Positions 21,157 through 33,807 of a DNA stretch of 64,000 bases are shown here, piece by piece. The stretch comes from Limonium bicolor (lineage: Eukaryota > Streptophyta > Magnoliopsida > Caryophyllales > Plumbaginaceae). The notes below the pieces were generated by a model, which worked only from the letters and a program-made list of their open reading frames with translations, ran no database searches and had not been told where the DNA came from. A program made the translations under genes and the position numbers. The stretch spans positions 33,474,337-33,538,336 of the forward strand of contig CM041780.1 of assembly GCA_023374045.1 (NCBI GenBank), given 5' to 3'. Position 1 is the stretch's first letter, and each line of letters begins with the position of its first letter.

Positions 21157-21204
21157 GCCAGAGAGGTAGGAAGCCTTCTCTAACTCGGGAAAACCCGATC
21201 TGGC
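21157..21204 (+). ncRNA. Conserved structured leader motif (B interior 1)
   Basis: GCCAGA (21157-21162) pairs with TCTGGC (21199-21204). Inside, CTCGGG and CCCGA form a small hairpin, and an AGAG...CTTCTCT segment lies between. Family C has the same design with the same arms at 52604-52649 and 62201-62246, with different loop and spacer bases. It is a candidate RNA packaging or dimerisation element; the role is inference. Confidence 0.5.
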
Positions 21205-21300
21205 ATTTACTTAATGTCATAAAATCAACCCGTGGAGAAAAGACTATAGTATATAATAGACGTTGCCAAAAGGATAATTCCCGTAGAGGGACCAACTTTA

Positions 21301-21333
21301 GCGACAACTTGGGTCGACATGCTTAGCAGTCGA
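21301..21333 (+). other. TCGAC hairpin motif shared with C
   Basis: TCGAC and GTCGA enclose ATGCTTAGCA, preceded by GACAACTTGGG. Family C has GGCAACATGGG followed by TCGAC-ATGCTACGTA-GTCGA at 52786-52817. Confidence 0.5.
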
Positions 21334-23280
21334 TAGGACCCTACCTCACAAGCAAGGAGGACTGAAATACCCTAAAATTTATGAATGAATAAAGCTTAAA
21401 TAAGCAATTAATTAAGCCAAGATTGAAATTGAGATAAATTCTGCAATTCGTGCACCTGAAAGGCTAATTTTAGTAAACCTCTCGTAAACAAAGAAATAGG
21501 AGAATGTAGTTTGAGATGAGATTACACCATAAAAATTTTGGTTCAATCCGTAATGCTTAATGAAGCATGACGCAATTTTTCACACTAAAGTATAATAATA
21601 TGGAATTCAATAAATTCCCTGCTCTCTCTCACGTTTCTCTTCATTCCCTGACATAACAAATTTTCTTAGACAATAATTGCAGTTCCCTGAAAAAAAACAT
21701 TGGTGTGGGGATCATAAAAAGAACTCTCGAACCATGTAAATAGCCATTACCATGAGGCACCGGTTACCCACCCAAACACAAATCAAACAGATAGGAAAAT
21801 GGCAGTGAATTCGCCACTATGTTAAAACATCCATCTAGTATTTTGATCAGGAAGACCCAATTAAAGGGCGTAATGAATCATTTTGTAAATTCCAAAAAAA
21901 AATTTGTAAGTGTGAGAACATCACAGTAATATTAAGAATTGGGAAGTATACCATTGTATACCCCATTGACTAGCACTAAAATTTATGAGACCACATGTAG
22001 CGAAGGAACACGTATACATACACAAATGGTACAAGGATTGGAGTGAGAAGAACTTATAATGCAGGAGAATATAGATTGGAGAGGACACTCATATAGAGAT
22101 GTATATAAACCAAGGGATCATTATAATATGAATACGACCTTGAACCTTATGACATATGAGTATGTTAGGTACACACCTAGATGTATACAAAGTTAGAAGA
22201 TTAACACATTTAATCTCAAGGCTTAGATCTTGTTACTAGTCCATGAATTGATTGTTAGATTACTAGAAAAGGGGGGTAAGAATTAGAATTGGTTAAACTA
22301 ATTATTTGTTTAAAACGGACGTGCAAGGTTGAACTTGACCCTGGCCAGGTCAAGTGACACTGAGCACAAACTGGGGTGCAGAGGTAGCCCGACACTTACG
22401 CTGATCACGTCAGTGTTGGATGATTCTCGAAACCCCTACAAATGGACACATAAACTACAATTTGGTGAAAGGTTATAAGTTGGATAAGTAAAAATGCAAA
22501 GGAAGTGTTGTTGAAACCACATAAAATACATGGATACATGGCTCGAAAATTCGGGGATAAACACATGAGTATACAGGTATGTGAGGATCTGAAATGGTGT
22601 GATGTTACTATTAACCCAAAAGTTACCACGTAAATATATACAATCGCAATCAAATGCAATATGTAACCGATAGTAGTCAATTACCTTAGTTCCTGGCGGG
22701 ACATAAGAACAATAATGATGATGAGAAGGGAACTAAACATCCTATGTAAAATAGTTACAATCATAGAGACTTCTAACATATATAATTCAGTAACCTTTTG
22801 ACTGAAACTAATTAAAGTCAACCAGCAGCGCCAAAGCCATAAATGGGGCTGAAAAATAAAGATTTCTCAAAGATAAAAAAAACATCTCATTTGGCTGTGC
22901 ACGTTAGCGGAAAAAAAAAGAGGTAGTAACGCTAGCAGAGTAGACTAGCTATCTACACATAATTACGAGCGGTAAGATAAACTAAACAAGTCGTGTAACA
23001 AAGACACGTCCGTGAGAATCAAATATTAAGAACTAAATAGCTACTACGGAGCATACTTGAACTAAAGCCAAAAGGTCAGCCAAAAAGAACAATTCAGACG
23101 CTTAAAAGCGCACAAAAAAAAACATGAACTTCTGACCTCCGGAGTAAAAAGATAAGACCGTGTATAAATTAAAATACCCCATGGCAGTCAAGAGGCCTTT
23201 ACTCCTAAATGATAAAGATACAAATAAGCCATGCACTATCTTGAAAAGTATAGTGAAGGAAAACCAAACCTGAAGGTAAT

Positions 23281-23584
23281 CAGAGTCGCACAGCAGGAGC
23301 GGGTGGACCATATTTCACATTTTCCAGTTGAATAACAAGTGACTTATCTGCCAATACCCTAGACCCAGGGAGGATAACCCGAATCTGTATAGATCGGTGT
23401 GGATACCGATAAGAATCATTGAGACACAAACTGAGCCATTAACATAGTCAAGGCATTTGATAGGCTTATAAGGTGAGTTGCATTGCATAGAAACAAGAAA
23501 ACCCATGAGACTTAAAAATCTTGAACCAAAGTTCAAGGATGATATAACAGGGATTACGTGGGCGTAATCCATTTTTAAGGGGGG
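23281..23584 (+). other. 3' module shared with family C, with PPT-like tract
   Basis: It starts CAGAGTCGCACAGC (C has CAGAGTCGCGCAGC at 56075) and ends with GGATTAC-GTGGGC-GTAATCC (23551-23570), followed by ATTTTTAAGGGGGGTAG (PPT-like tract 23577-23584). The tract lies about 650 nt before the true PPT. Between the anchors the match to C is weak. The module may be a decayed pol-end segment of a common autonomous ancestor, but no protein match is recognised. Confidence 0.5.
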
Positions 23585-24226
23585 TAGGCGTGCTGCGCTT
23601 TTAGGTTGCGTTTTACCGGGTTATTGCTCGTTTGATGGATTGTTTTGATTGCATGGTGGTTATGAATGAAGGACTCGTCCTCTTGATTGAATATGAGTAC
23701 AATATATGAGAATTATTGGTACGTTAAAATATCAGTGAGAACTTGGTGAAGCCATAGATATGGCGTGGTGCTTATAAGCACAAATGGTGAAATAGAACTG
23801 TGGACCTTGGTTGGAAATTGACTATGTGTATTTCTACAACCACACGTTGGTTGGTAGGTAGGTGTGTGTATGAATTGTGCAGAATCGTGTGTGTACTGTA
23901 TTGGATGTACTTTGTGCTATGAATGAATGTTGTATGTTGGTTTTTATGGTGTGACATGTTGATTGTTGCATTGAGTGCTTTAAACACTTGAGAGGTATTT
24001 GGTGAGGTATACGTGAACTATCACATACGTATGTCCCTTGAGACTTGTGATATATACAAGTATGTGTGATTGGTTTGGATTGGAAAACTAGTGGTAAAAT
24101 GGAAGGTTAGGAAGATGCTGGAACTGGAACTTTAGAATTGATAGGATTAAATGGATTAGAACCTTGAGACTCGTTGGGTGGTTAGATAGAAATTCGATTG
24201 AGACAACTTCGGGACGAAGTTCTTTT

Positions 24227-24234
24227 AAGGGGGG
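24227..24234 (+). other. Polypurine tract, B interior 1
   Basis: AAGGGGGG follows AACTTCGGGACGAAGTTC, itself an AACTTC/GAAGTT inverted repeat, just before the middle LTR. Confidence 0.92.
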
Positions 24235-24239
24235 TAGGT

Positions 24240-27200
24240 TGAAACACCCTAATAATTAAAACACATTAAATTGAGAGCATGTGAGGTATGTTAATAAACC
24301 AGTCACATTACCGCTATGATACTAGGGGGTATACATATATTATGAAAAAAAAAGAGACACATATGATACTAATAAGTAGCGTGGTGAACATGTAATTCAT
24401 GGAACACATAATGACGCCAACATGTGAGCAAAGGTACTATAACCGTTCAAGGTAATGTTGAGCCAATTGGGCATGGCATTGACAAACATTATGCTTTAAG
24501 ATGATAAGCTAAGTTACACAACAGATAAAAACCAACATGATATATAATAATATGTTGTGTAACTGTTAAAAAAAAGAAACAAAAACAGGTTATATATTAA
24601 CGTGTCGGTGCTGATAACACACTTGGACAACACCCTCTTTCAGATTTCCTTTTATTAGTGCTCACCAATATAGATATTGGGCAGGACATAGTAAACAATC
24701 AGACTGACCCATCACGTAAAATTAAGTGTTCATGAAAATTAAACCCACCCATGTCTACTGAGTTCGAAAACTCTGCAAGCCCCATTAACCTCACTTAAAT
24801 TACCCACTCACACTTAACAGTCTACTTAACTCTGTTCATGTCCCCATGCGATGCGTGTCGCTGATGGTTCCAACCGATGCCTCTGGTTTTTTTATGTTCT
24901 CATCGATGTGCCCGATTGAGAAAACCCACCCAGCGTGTACCTCTCTCGTTGTCTCACGCCATGTGCAAACTCAGGAAAAAGAGAGCCAGTCAACTGTTTC
25001 ATTTCCCACGCATGCAAGACCAGTCCTGCTCCCAATGTGCTCCTTGAAATTTCATGTCGATTCCCGGTGGAAGTTACTCTCTAACCTTCCCACGCATCTC
25101 ATGACTGCTGCAACGGTAAGCTCCTCCTTCCCTTCTGATGGCTCCCGATGCTGTTGCTTGGGAAATCAGCCTTTCTGTCGATTTATGCTTCGTTCACATC
25201 TGCCCCATCAAACTCAAGTTTTGTTAACACCTTACTTGGCCTCTCTGTTGTACATCGACCCCTTATGCATGCATCTGAGCTTAGCCCTGTTCTTTCTCCT
25301 CGTGCATGCCAGAGGCGACCGTTTCAACCTCTGTCTGAAGTTAAGTGACAAATGCCCAGAAACTCTACTTGGGCGCAAGGTAACTCCCTGACTTCGCAAC
25401 ATTTCCTCATCGATTTCTCCTTGTTCTTCCTGATTAAAGATGCGCCCTTAATGTATATAAACCTCTGTGTTCTGTCCGAAAGTCGTTTCTAATCTCCCCT
25501 GGTTGTTCAACTTTTCGCATGCATGAGACCTTCTTGGAGACCTCCGCAAGGTTGCGCCAAAGAGATACCCAGAAACTCATCTCCTAAACTGTCCCAAAAT
25601 CGAATGCAAGATGAGGCCACAAACAGTTTAGATCCTCGCCTTATTCTCTCTATTTTAGTGTCGTGGAAGTTGTTTGCTTACTCACCCTTTTCTCTTCCTT
25701 TGCTCTGCGTGAAAATGGCATGCAAGTACTCCAGCAACCCTCCGAGTTTTAGAGCAACGACCTACCTTGTAGTCTTTAAAAAACAACCCAAGGTAACTCC
25801 TCTAGACATTCGTGTATGCCCAGTAAAATTAACCATCTTCTCGGTAACTATAAACAACTAACCTGGGAAAATTCCTTCTGTCAAATGTCCGGTTATGGAG
25901 GACCCTGTTTTGGAGGGAAATCACCAGCTAAGGCTCAAAAGTAACTCAAGGAGTAATTCCCTCCTAAGAAGGGTAAGACCCACCGAGAAACCAGGTGAAT
26001 TAACTTAATTTATTCATTTCAAATATACAACGAAATTGATCTCAGTGGCAGTGTTGTGTAGGGCCGGAAACTGCTGAAGGAAGGCTAAGGAATTACCGGA
26101 GAAACAACTTCAAAACCCAAGGTTGTAACCCTCATCCCTACCTAAAAACCATGCTTGATATTGTGTAAACATTCTGTTCGAGGTAATGTTGATAAATCTG
26201 AAAAAAATATATGCTGGAGTAGTCTGTGAGCTATAAGGGTAACGTGATGGCTAAATGGTGGTCTAACCACCAGGGTTTTAATAAGGTTAAAACGTGCTTA
26301 AGGGTTACCGAAAAGAATAGGAAAAATCTATTGGTATTAAGACAGTAATTTCCAAAAAACCAAACTGGTTATGTGTTGGTTGGGGTGAATTAGCAGACCT
26401 GATATACTAGGAGCTAGTTATTGAGTTATAAGCTTTGCTTCTGTAGTCAGGTCCTGTAAACAAAAATGATAGGAGGGATGTGAGTGTTGTATTGGTTTGA
26501 AATAAACTTAAAACCTTACTGATGCATTTAACTGAAAGCTGGTAAAACTCTGCTTGAAAACCATCTTGTTAATACTGATAACGATGTCCTGGAAAAAAAA
26601 GGGGCAACCTGTTGGGAGGCTAATACTTTGGCTAAAATGGTAGTCTAAACACCTAGCTTCAAGTGTTAAACTGGGCTTGAGAATTACCGAGAGCAAGGGT
26701 GGAGGTCTGTTGGCAGTGAGCTGGGAATTCTTCAGATGAACCTGATTTTATGTTAGTTTAATGAACTAGCAAAGATAATGTTTAAAAGCTAATTACTGAG
26801 TTGTAACCTTGTCCTGATTGTCGGGGAACTTTGCTATTGTTCTGGGAAGTAGTTGACTGAGGTGATATGGTAGTGGTGCTGGCTTGAATAATGTCTTAAA
26901 GCTGTACTAAGACAATTACACACTGCTATTCGAAATATGTTGCTGAAAGGACTAATGAAAGATCTGTTAGTAAGCTGATTCAGTAACAGCAAAGGAGCCG
27001 GGGTAGTTGGGTTGGAATCCGGCGCTGCCTAGTGTTGAGTAGGAATGAAAACTACTCTAGGATATTAGCTAGCAAGTTCCTGATGCCGTGGATAAATAAT
27101 GTACCCATTATTCCAGAGCTAAACAACCCGTGGACTGATTCAAAAAAAAAACCTATATGAAGCGATTAATGAAAACAGTGCAGGAATGCGTTAGACTCTG

Positions 27201-30200
27201 CAATTCCTCTCTTGGTAAAACCCGATGCAAAAACATACTGAGGTTTGTGGTAGCTGGAATGGTAGACTTAGAAAATTACTAACGTGTTAGACTAAGGGTA
27301 GACAAGTTGGGAACGCCAGAGAACACACATTAACATATTAAGAGAGAGCAGTAGAAACTAGAAAGCAGAAACAAAACCTAATCTCAGTTGTACAGTTCGG
27401 TTTCAGGTTATTGGAAATCCAGCAGCATTAACGATGTGGTTTTAGGTCTGCTTTGAGTTAAATTCCTGATTAAACACTTAACTACATGTGCAGACAATGA
27501 GGTTGAAGTTGGGAGTTAGATTAATGTATAACGGGGGAAAAGAAGAGAGGATACTCAGTTAAGGGTTGCAGTTTTTCCCTACGGTGTATGTTTCAGAATA
27601 CAAAAGTTCAGAAACGTTATAGGTGTTGAGTAGACTTGATTTTGGGATTAAAACCTTACTGGGACACCTCACTAAGTGGGTAAATATTGGGGGGGGAATG
27701 ATAGAAGATAGTCTAGTTAACTAAAGAGGGAGGAAAGCGGAAGTACACTTATGGGCGTTTCAGATTTTTTGTTTTAGGAAAAAATTGGTTACTACTGCAT
27801 AACCTATTTTTAGAGAGTGTATGAGGGTGATATTAACTAGGTGATTATTCTAAAACATGGCTAACATACTCAGGTAGAGAAGGATTCACTTGGGGAAATT
27901 AAAACACCAGTTTTAATAACTTAAACATGGAGTGAATAAAGACATAGGCAGGTTGTACTTTCAGCTGCTCTAGTGCTTTTCCTGGTTCTGTCTAGGTGAG
28001 CCCCAAGGTGGTTGGTAGTGCTGTATTAAGTTGGTTACAAAATTTAAAACTTGGCCAAGATGCCTAGCTAAGAGGGGCACATGTTAGGAAGATTAAAATT
28101 TATCTCCGGTGAACTAAGAATGAGAGGCGGTCAGGTTAATGTGTAGGAGTGTTGTTCTGGTTAGTGAGCTAAAAATCTTGACATAATGGAAACCTAGATT
28201 GTAGGTTAAAGCTGCCACAGTGAAGGGCTTGAATGTTGCTCTAGACGTCGCCCGAGGGAGGACTTATTTATATAATATAAAGGTATACTAAGGTAGAAGG
28301 GAGAAGGACTATAATATAGTAAGATTAACTATTGGTAAAGGTTAGGAACTCCCATTAAGGTTTGGACTGTGGAACGGGATGTAAAAGTTAGAACAGCTAA
28401 GCGGCAGTTTTCGAACAAGGAGAGTCGAGGGAGGATATAGGACTTGGGGATATGAGAGTCTAAGATTATAACAAGGAAAGTATAGCCAGATCATTCAAAC
28501 AAGATGAACAAACAAAATAGAAACTAAATCAACATGGTACTACTGGGCCTAAAGCGGCTAGTCCGAATCAAAATAATGCGGTAGGGCTAGCAATGTCTGC
28601 TATAACATTTACACCTAACTCAACAGTCATAGTTAGAGCTATGAACCATAGTGTATGATCAAACGATCTAACCCGCTCGAATAATCATTACAGGAGTGAG
28701 TCTCACGAGCAGCGGGGAACCCTTGTGCATATATTTGTGGCAACTAATATAAGGTATGGACATGTGTGGTTCGTATGTTGCCGTGTTACACGGCTTGTGT
28801 GTTGTGTGCTTTGTTTGACAATGACTATAAGACTATAGCATGAAATTGGATTGCTTCTTGTGGCTTGCTTATATGCTTGTTATATATCCTTGTGGCATAT
28901 TACTTGCGCGCACACAATAGTTTAGTCCCTTCCTCGTTTATGGAACTCGAGATGAACCACAACGAACTATGAAAACAAAGAAAAACTCTATAAGGGGAAC
29001 TCCTCTCTAGACCATTGAGGATGTACCATGACACCCACTCTGGTGTCTATTCTTTAATGACAATGAAGAGCAAATCTCAATTGGTGGGACACGACGAACC
29101 ACGTGGACAAACAAAAGAACTATACAAAGAGAAAACTCCTCTCTAACTATAGAGGACCGCTAATGACACCCACTATGGTGTCGAGATTATAATGAAACGA
29201 AAAGTACCAACTAGGGAAACACGAGAACAACCCGGGAAGACAACAGCTCGGGCCGCGCGGTATGGATGATCGGGAGTTGGCATCTGCATCAGATCCTTTG
29301 ACCGTCTATGGTGGAATATATTTTGGGGATCCCTGGGTGACCCCACTTTCTCAGCACATCCTGGAGTCTAGAGGTGACTCCGCTTTCTCGACCCTGGGTG
29401 TCGGGAATGGGGGAGTGACAAATTGGTGGAGCTTATCCTGGAGTCTAGAGGTGACTCCGCTTTCTCGACCCTGGGTGTCGGGAATGGGGGACTAGCTATG
29501 GAGGAGACGTCCTCCAACGTGCGGTGACAAAAGAATTCCCAAACAATCCTTAAAGAAACAAGGAACGATTAGCACCTACATAATAAAGTCTCGGGATCAA
29601 ATCTATATCCCCTGACTCGGTGCCAGAGAATAGAGGAAAACATGTGTAATGAGACCAAGCAAAAAAGAAAATTCACAAATGTGATTCTTTAAGAAACAAG
29701 AAGAGATTGGCACCTATATGATATGGTCACGGGATCTAAACTATATCCCCAGACCTGGTGCAAGGAAGAGAAAGAAAATACACATCATGGGAACAAGAGA
29801 AAAGAAATGAAAACACACAACGCTTGAACGATCCCATAGTGAGGATCATTGGTAAACATACCTATGCACACGTCTGATGACTTACATGATTGCTGCTGCT
29901 ATACTAGCAGCTTGTTGTGCTTGGTTGCGTGTTTGATGGGCTTTGATGCCAGCCTGTTATGCTTGGATGTTTGATGATATTGCTATGCTACCTTAAAGTG
30001 TGGTTGATATTATGATGTATTGTGGTGTGCTTTACCGCTTTATTATAGCATGTAAATTGACTTAATAATATTCGACCAAGTAGTCGTGTGGCCCGGCAAC
30101 ATACGGGCTACACACGTTCATACTCAGCGTAGTTTGCTGAGTCCTTCCCAACCCAAATTTTACAGGTATTATGCCGGACGATAACGGAGCGTAGGCGGGA

Positions 30201-30532
30201 TGACTACCATGGGGGTAGTCCATCAGGGCATAACGTTTGAGGATGTGGCTGTATGTCTAATGTACCCGAGATGAAATTCTCAGTTTATAATTTGGCAATT
30301 TGTTGTAGACACTCGACACTTGGAATTGTATCTATTTTGTACATGAGTTTTTATTGAGGGTTGTTCCAGTCATGCAGACCGTAACTTAGTATTAGTGATG
30401 TGGTCTGTCAACCACGTGGGTGGTTGGCATCTGTAGCACTCGGATGATATCAAGAATCCGCTGCGTAGTTATCAGGTAATATGACTAGGAGCTTGGTTTT
30501 GTACTATTGGATGTTTATTCGGGGGTGTTACA
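24240..30532 (+). mobile_element. Element B middle LTR (L2, 6293 bp), mosaic
   Basis: It is flanked by a PPT on its left and a PBS on its right, so it serves as the 3' LTR of interior 1 and the 5' LTR of interior 2. Up to about 26000 it shares roughly 25 single-base differences with L3 against L1, and only a few the other way. Beyond about 26170 it shares more than 30 with L1 against L3. It also has private changes such as AAAAAAC for GGAAAAC near 25780. The frame at 24846-25391 is out of phase with the one in L1, so it is not a gene. Confidence 0.92.
25454..25461 (+). promoter_or_regulatory. Candidate TATA box, L2
   Basis: TATATAAA sits at the same LTR position in L3 (35015-35022). If used, U3 is about 1.2 kb and the transcribed part of the LTR about 5 kb. 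Confidence 0.4.
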
Positions 30533-30537
30533 GAAAG

Positions 30538-30549
30538 TGGTATCAGAGC
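30538..30549 (+). other. Primer binding site, B interior 2
   Basis: TGGTATCAGAGC again lies 5 nt after the LTR end, with the overlapping hairpin at 30543-30564. Confidence 0.95.
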
Positions 30550-30738
30550 GTAGTTGCGCTCTGATGACTGGAACAGGAAGTACCGAGTATAGGAAAGCCT
30601 GAATTCGGGGAAACGGGGTTAAGGGTTCGTATGTGAGGCGTGTTAGTTAGGGTTCTTCCTTAATAACTACTGAATACCTAACAGACACTTACGCCTAACC
30701 TCCACACCCCTAATCTTCTTTAAACCTAGAGAAAGAAC

Positions 30739-30786
30739 ACCAGAGAGGTAGGAAGCCTTCTCTAACTCGGGAAAACCCGATCTGGC
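30739..30786 (+). ncRNA. Structured leader motif (B interior 2)
   Basis: It has the same design as at 21157-21204, but the first arm base is A instead of G (ACCAGA), which weakens the outermost pair. Confidence 0.45.
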
Positions 30787-30882
30787 ATTTACTTAATGTC
30801 ATAAAATCAACCCGTGGAGAAAAGACTATAGTATATAATAGACGTTGCCAAAAGGATAATTCCCGTAGAGGGACCAACTTTA

Positions 30883-30915
30883 GCGACAACTTGGGTCGAC
30901 ATGCTTAGCAGTCGA
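30883..30915 (+). other. TCGAC hairpin motif (B interior 2)
   Basis: TCGAC (30896-30900) and GTCGA (30911-30915) are identical to the copy at 21301-21333. Confidence 0.5.
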
Positions 30916-33128
30916 TAGGACCCTACCTCACAAGCAAGGAGGACTGAAATACCCTAAAATTTATGAATGAATAAAGCTTAAATAAGCAATTAATTAAGCC
31001 AAGATTGAAATTGAGATAAATTCTGCAATTCGTGCACCTGAAAGGCTAATTTTAGTAAACCTCTCGTAAACAAAGAAATAGGAGAATGTAGTTTGAGATG
31101 AGATTACACCATAAAAATTTTGGTTCAATCCGTAATGCTTAATGAAGCATGACGCAATTTTTCACACTAAAGTATAATAATATGGAATTCAATAAATTCC
31201 CTGCTCTCTCTCACGTTTCTCTTCATTCCCTGACATAACAAATTTTCTTAGACAATAATTGCAGTTCCCTGAAAAAAAACATTGGTGTGGGGATCATAAA
31301 AAGAACTCTCGAACCATGTAAATAGCCATTACCATGAGGAACCGGTTACCCACCAACACAAATCAAACAGATAGAAAAATGGCAGTGAATTCGCCACTAT
31401 GTTAAAACATCCATCTAGTATTTTGATCAGGAAGACCCAATTAAAGGGCGTAATGAATCATTTTGTAAATTCCAAAAAAAAATTTGTAAGTGTGAGAACA
31501 TCACAGTAATATTAAGAATTGGGAAGTATACCATTGTATACCCCATTGACTAGCACTAAAATTTATGAGACCACATGTAGCGAAGGAACACGTATACATA
31601 CACAAATGGTACAAGGATTGGAGTGAGAAGAACTTATAATGCAGGAGAATATAGATTGGAGAGGACACTCATATAGAGATGTATATAAACCAAGGGATCA
31701 TTATAATATGAATACGACCTTGAACCTTATGACATATGAGTATGTATTTAGGTACACACCTAGATGTATACAAAGTTAGAAGATTAACACATTTAATCTC
31801 AAGGCTTAGATCTTGTTACTAGTCCATGAATTGATTGTTAGATGACTAGAAAAGGGGTAAGAATTAGAATTGGTTAAACTAATTATTTGTTTAAAACGGA
31901 CGTGCAAGGTTGAACTTGACCCTGGCCAGGTCAAGTGACACTGAGCACAAACTGGGGTGCAGAGGTAGCCCGACACTTACGCTGATCACGTCAGTGTTGG
32001 ATGATTCTCGAAACCCCCTACAAATGGACACATAAACTACAATTTGGTGAAAGGTTATAAGTTGGATAAGTAAAAATGCAAAGGAAGTGTTGTTGAAACC
32101 ACATAAAATACATGGATACATGGCTCGAAAATTCGGGGATAAACACATGAGTATACAGGTATGTGAGGATCTGAAATGGTGTGATGTTACTATTAACCCA
32201 AAAGTTACCACGTAAATATATACAATCGCAATCAAATGCAATATGTAACCGATAGTAGTCAATTACCTTAGTTCCTGGCGGGACATAAGAACAATAATGA
32301 TGATGAGAAGGGAACTAAACATCCTATGTAAAATAGTTACAATCATAGAGACTTCTAACATATATAATTCAGTAACCTTTTGACTGAAACTAATTAAAGT
32401 CAACCAGCAGCGCCAAAGCCATAAATGGGGCTGAAAAATAAAGATTTCTCAAAGATAAAAAAAACATCTCATTTGGCTGTGCACGTTAGCGGAAAAAAAA
32501 GAGGTAGTAACGCTAGCAGAGTAGACTAGCTATCTACACATAATTACGAGCGGTAAGATAAACTAAACAAGTCGTGTAACAAAGACACGTCCGTGAGAAT
32601 CAAATATTAAGAACTAAATAGCTACTACGGAGCATACTTGAACTAAAGCCAAAGGTCAGCCAAAAAGAACAATTCAGACGCTTAAAAGCGCACAAAAAAA
32701 ACATGAACTTCTGACCTCGGAGTAAAAAGATAAGACCGTGTATAAATTAAAATACCCCATGGCATTCAAGAGGCCTTTACTCCTAAATGATAAAGATACA
32801 AATAAGCCATGCACTATCTTGAAAAGTATAGTGAAGGAAAACCAAACCTGAAGGTAATCAGAGTCGCACAGCAGGAGCGGGTGGACCATATTTCACATTT
32901 TCCAGTTGAATAACAAGTGACTTATCTGCCAATACCCTAGACCCAGGGAGGATAACCCGAATCTGTATAGATCGGTGTGGATACCGATAAGAATCATTGA
33001 GACACAAACTGAGCCATTAACATAGTCAAGGCATTGATAGGCTTATAAGGTGAGCTGCATTGCATAGAAACAAGAAAACCCCATGAGACTTAAAAATCTT
33101 GAACCAAAGTTCAAGGATGATATAACAG

Positions 33129-33161
33129 GGATTACGTGGGCGTAATCCATTTTAAGGGGGG
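33129..33161 (+). other. GGATTAC hairpin and PPT-like tract (B interior 2)
   Basis: GGATTAC...GTAATCC (33129-33148) is followed by AAGGGGGG (33154-33161), as in interior 1. Confidence 0.55.
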
Positions 33162-33793
33162 TAGGCGTGCTGCGCTTTTAGGTTGCGTTTTACCGGGTTA
33201 TTGCTCGTTTGATGGATTGTTTTGATTGCATGGTGGTATGAATGAAGGACTTGTCCTCTTGATTGAATATGAGTACAATATATGAGAATTATTGGTACGT
33301 TAAAATATCAGTGAGAACTTGGTGAAGCCATAGATATGGCGTGGTGCTTATAAGCACAAATGGTGAAATAGAACTGTGGACCTTGGTTGGAAATTGACTA
33401 TGTGTATTTCTACAACCACACGTTGGTTGGTAGGTCTGTGTGTATGAATTGTGCAGAATCGTGTGTGTACTGTATTGGATGTACTTTGTGCTATGAATGA
33501 ATGTTGTATGTTGGTTTTATGGTGTGACATGTTGATTGTTTCATTGAGTGCTTTAAACACTTGAGAGGTATTTGGTGAGGTATACGTGAACTATCACATA
33601 CGTATGTCCCTTGAGACTTGTGATATATACAAGTATGTGTGATTGGTTGGATTGGAAAACTAGTGGTAAAATGGAAGGTTAGGAAGATGCTGGAACTTTA
33701 GAATTGATAGGATTAAATGGATTAGAACCTTGAGACTCGTTGGGTGGTTTAGATAGAAATTCGATTGAGACAACTTCGGGACGAAGTTCTTTT

Positions 33794-33801
33794 AAGGGGG
33801 G
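33794..33801 (+). other. Polypurine tract, B interior 2
   Basis: AAGGGGGG lies directly before L3 and is preceded by the same AACTTCGGGACGAAGTTC context. Confidence 0.92.
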
Positions 33802-33807
33802 TAGGTG

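Larger units (their letters stand above)
20952..24239 (+). mobile_element. Element B interior 1 (3288 bp)
   Basis: It runs from the GAAAG spacer and PBS to the PPT. No protein family is recognisable and no frame exceeds about 90 codons. Visible elements are the PBS hairpin, a structured leader (21157-21204), the TCGAC hairpin motif (21301-21333), a block near the 3' end shared with family C (from about 23281), and an upstream PPT-like tract. It differs from interior 2 by scattered single-base changes and short indels, under 1% by eye. Confidence 0.9.
30533..33807 (+). mobile_element. Element B interior 2 (3275 bp)
   Basis: It is a near copy of interior 1, with PBS, leader, 3' module and PPT in the same order. 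Small differences include TATGTATTTAGG for TATGTTAGG near 31743 and several one-base homopolymer changes. A single-base insertion opens a 123-codon minus-strand frame at 31891-32262 that is broken in interior 1 (91 codons, 22405-22680). No protein family is recognised. Confidence 0.9.

Noticed and set aside
20952..24239. Remnant gag with zinc knuckle or a reverse transcriptase motif in B or C interiors
   Set aside because: No CX2CX4HX4C-like or YxDD-like stretch was seen in the available frames. A profile search is still the decisive test.
31891..32262. 123-codon minus-strand frame in B interior 2
   Set aside because: The same sequence in interior 1 is frameshifted by one C and gives only 91 codons. 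There is no motif of Gag, Pol or a known protein.
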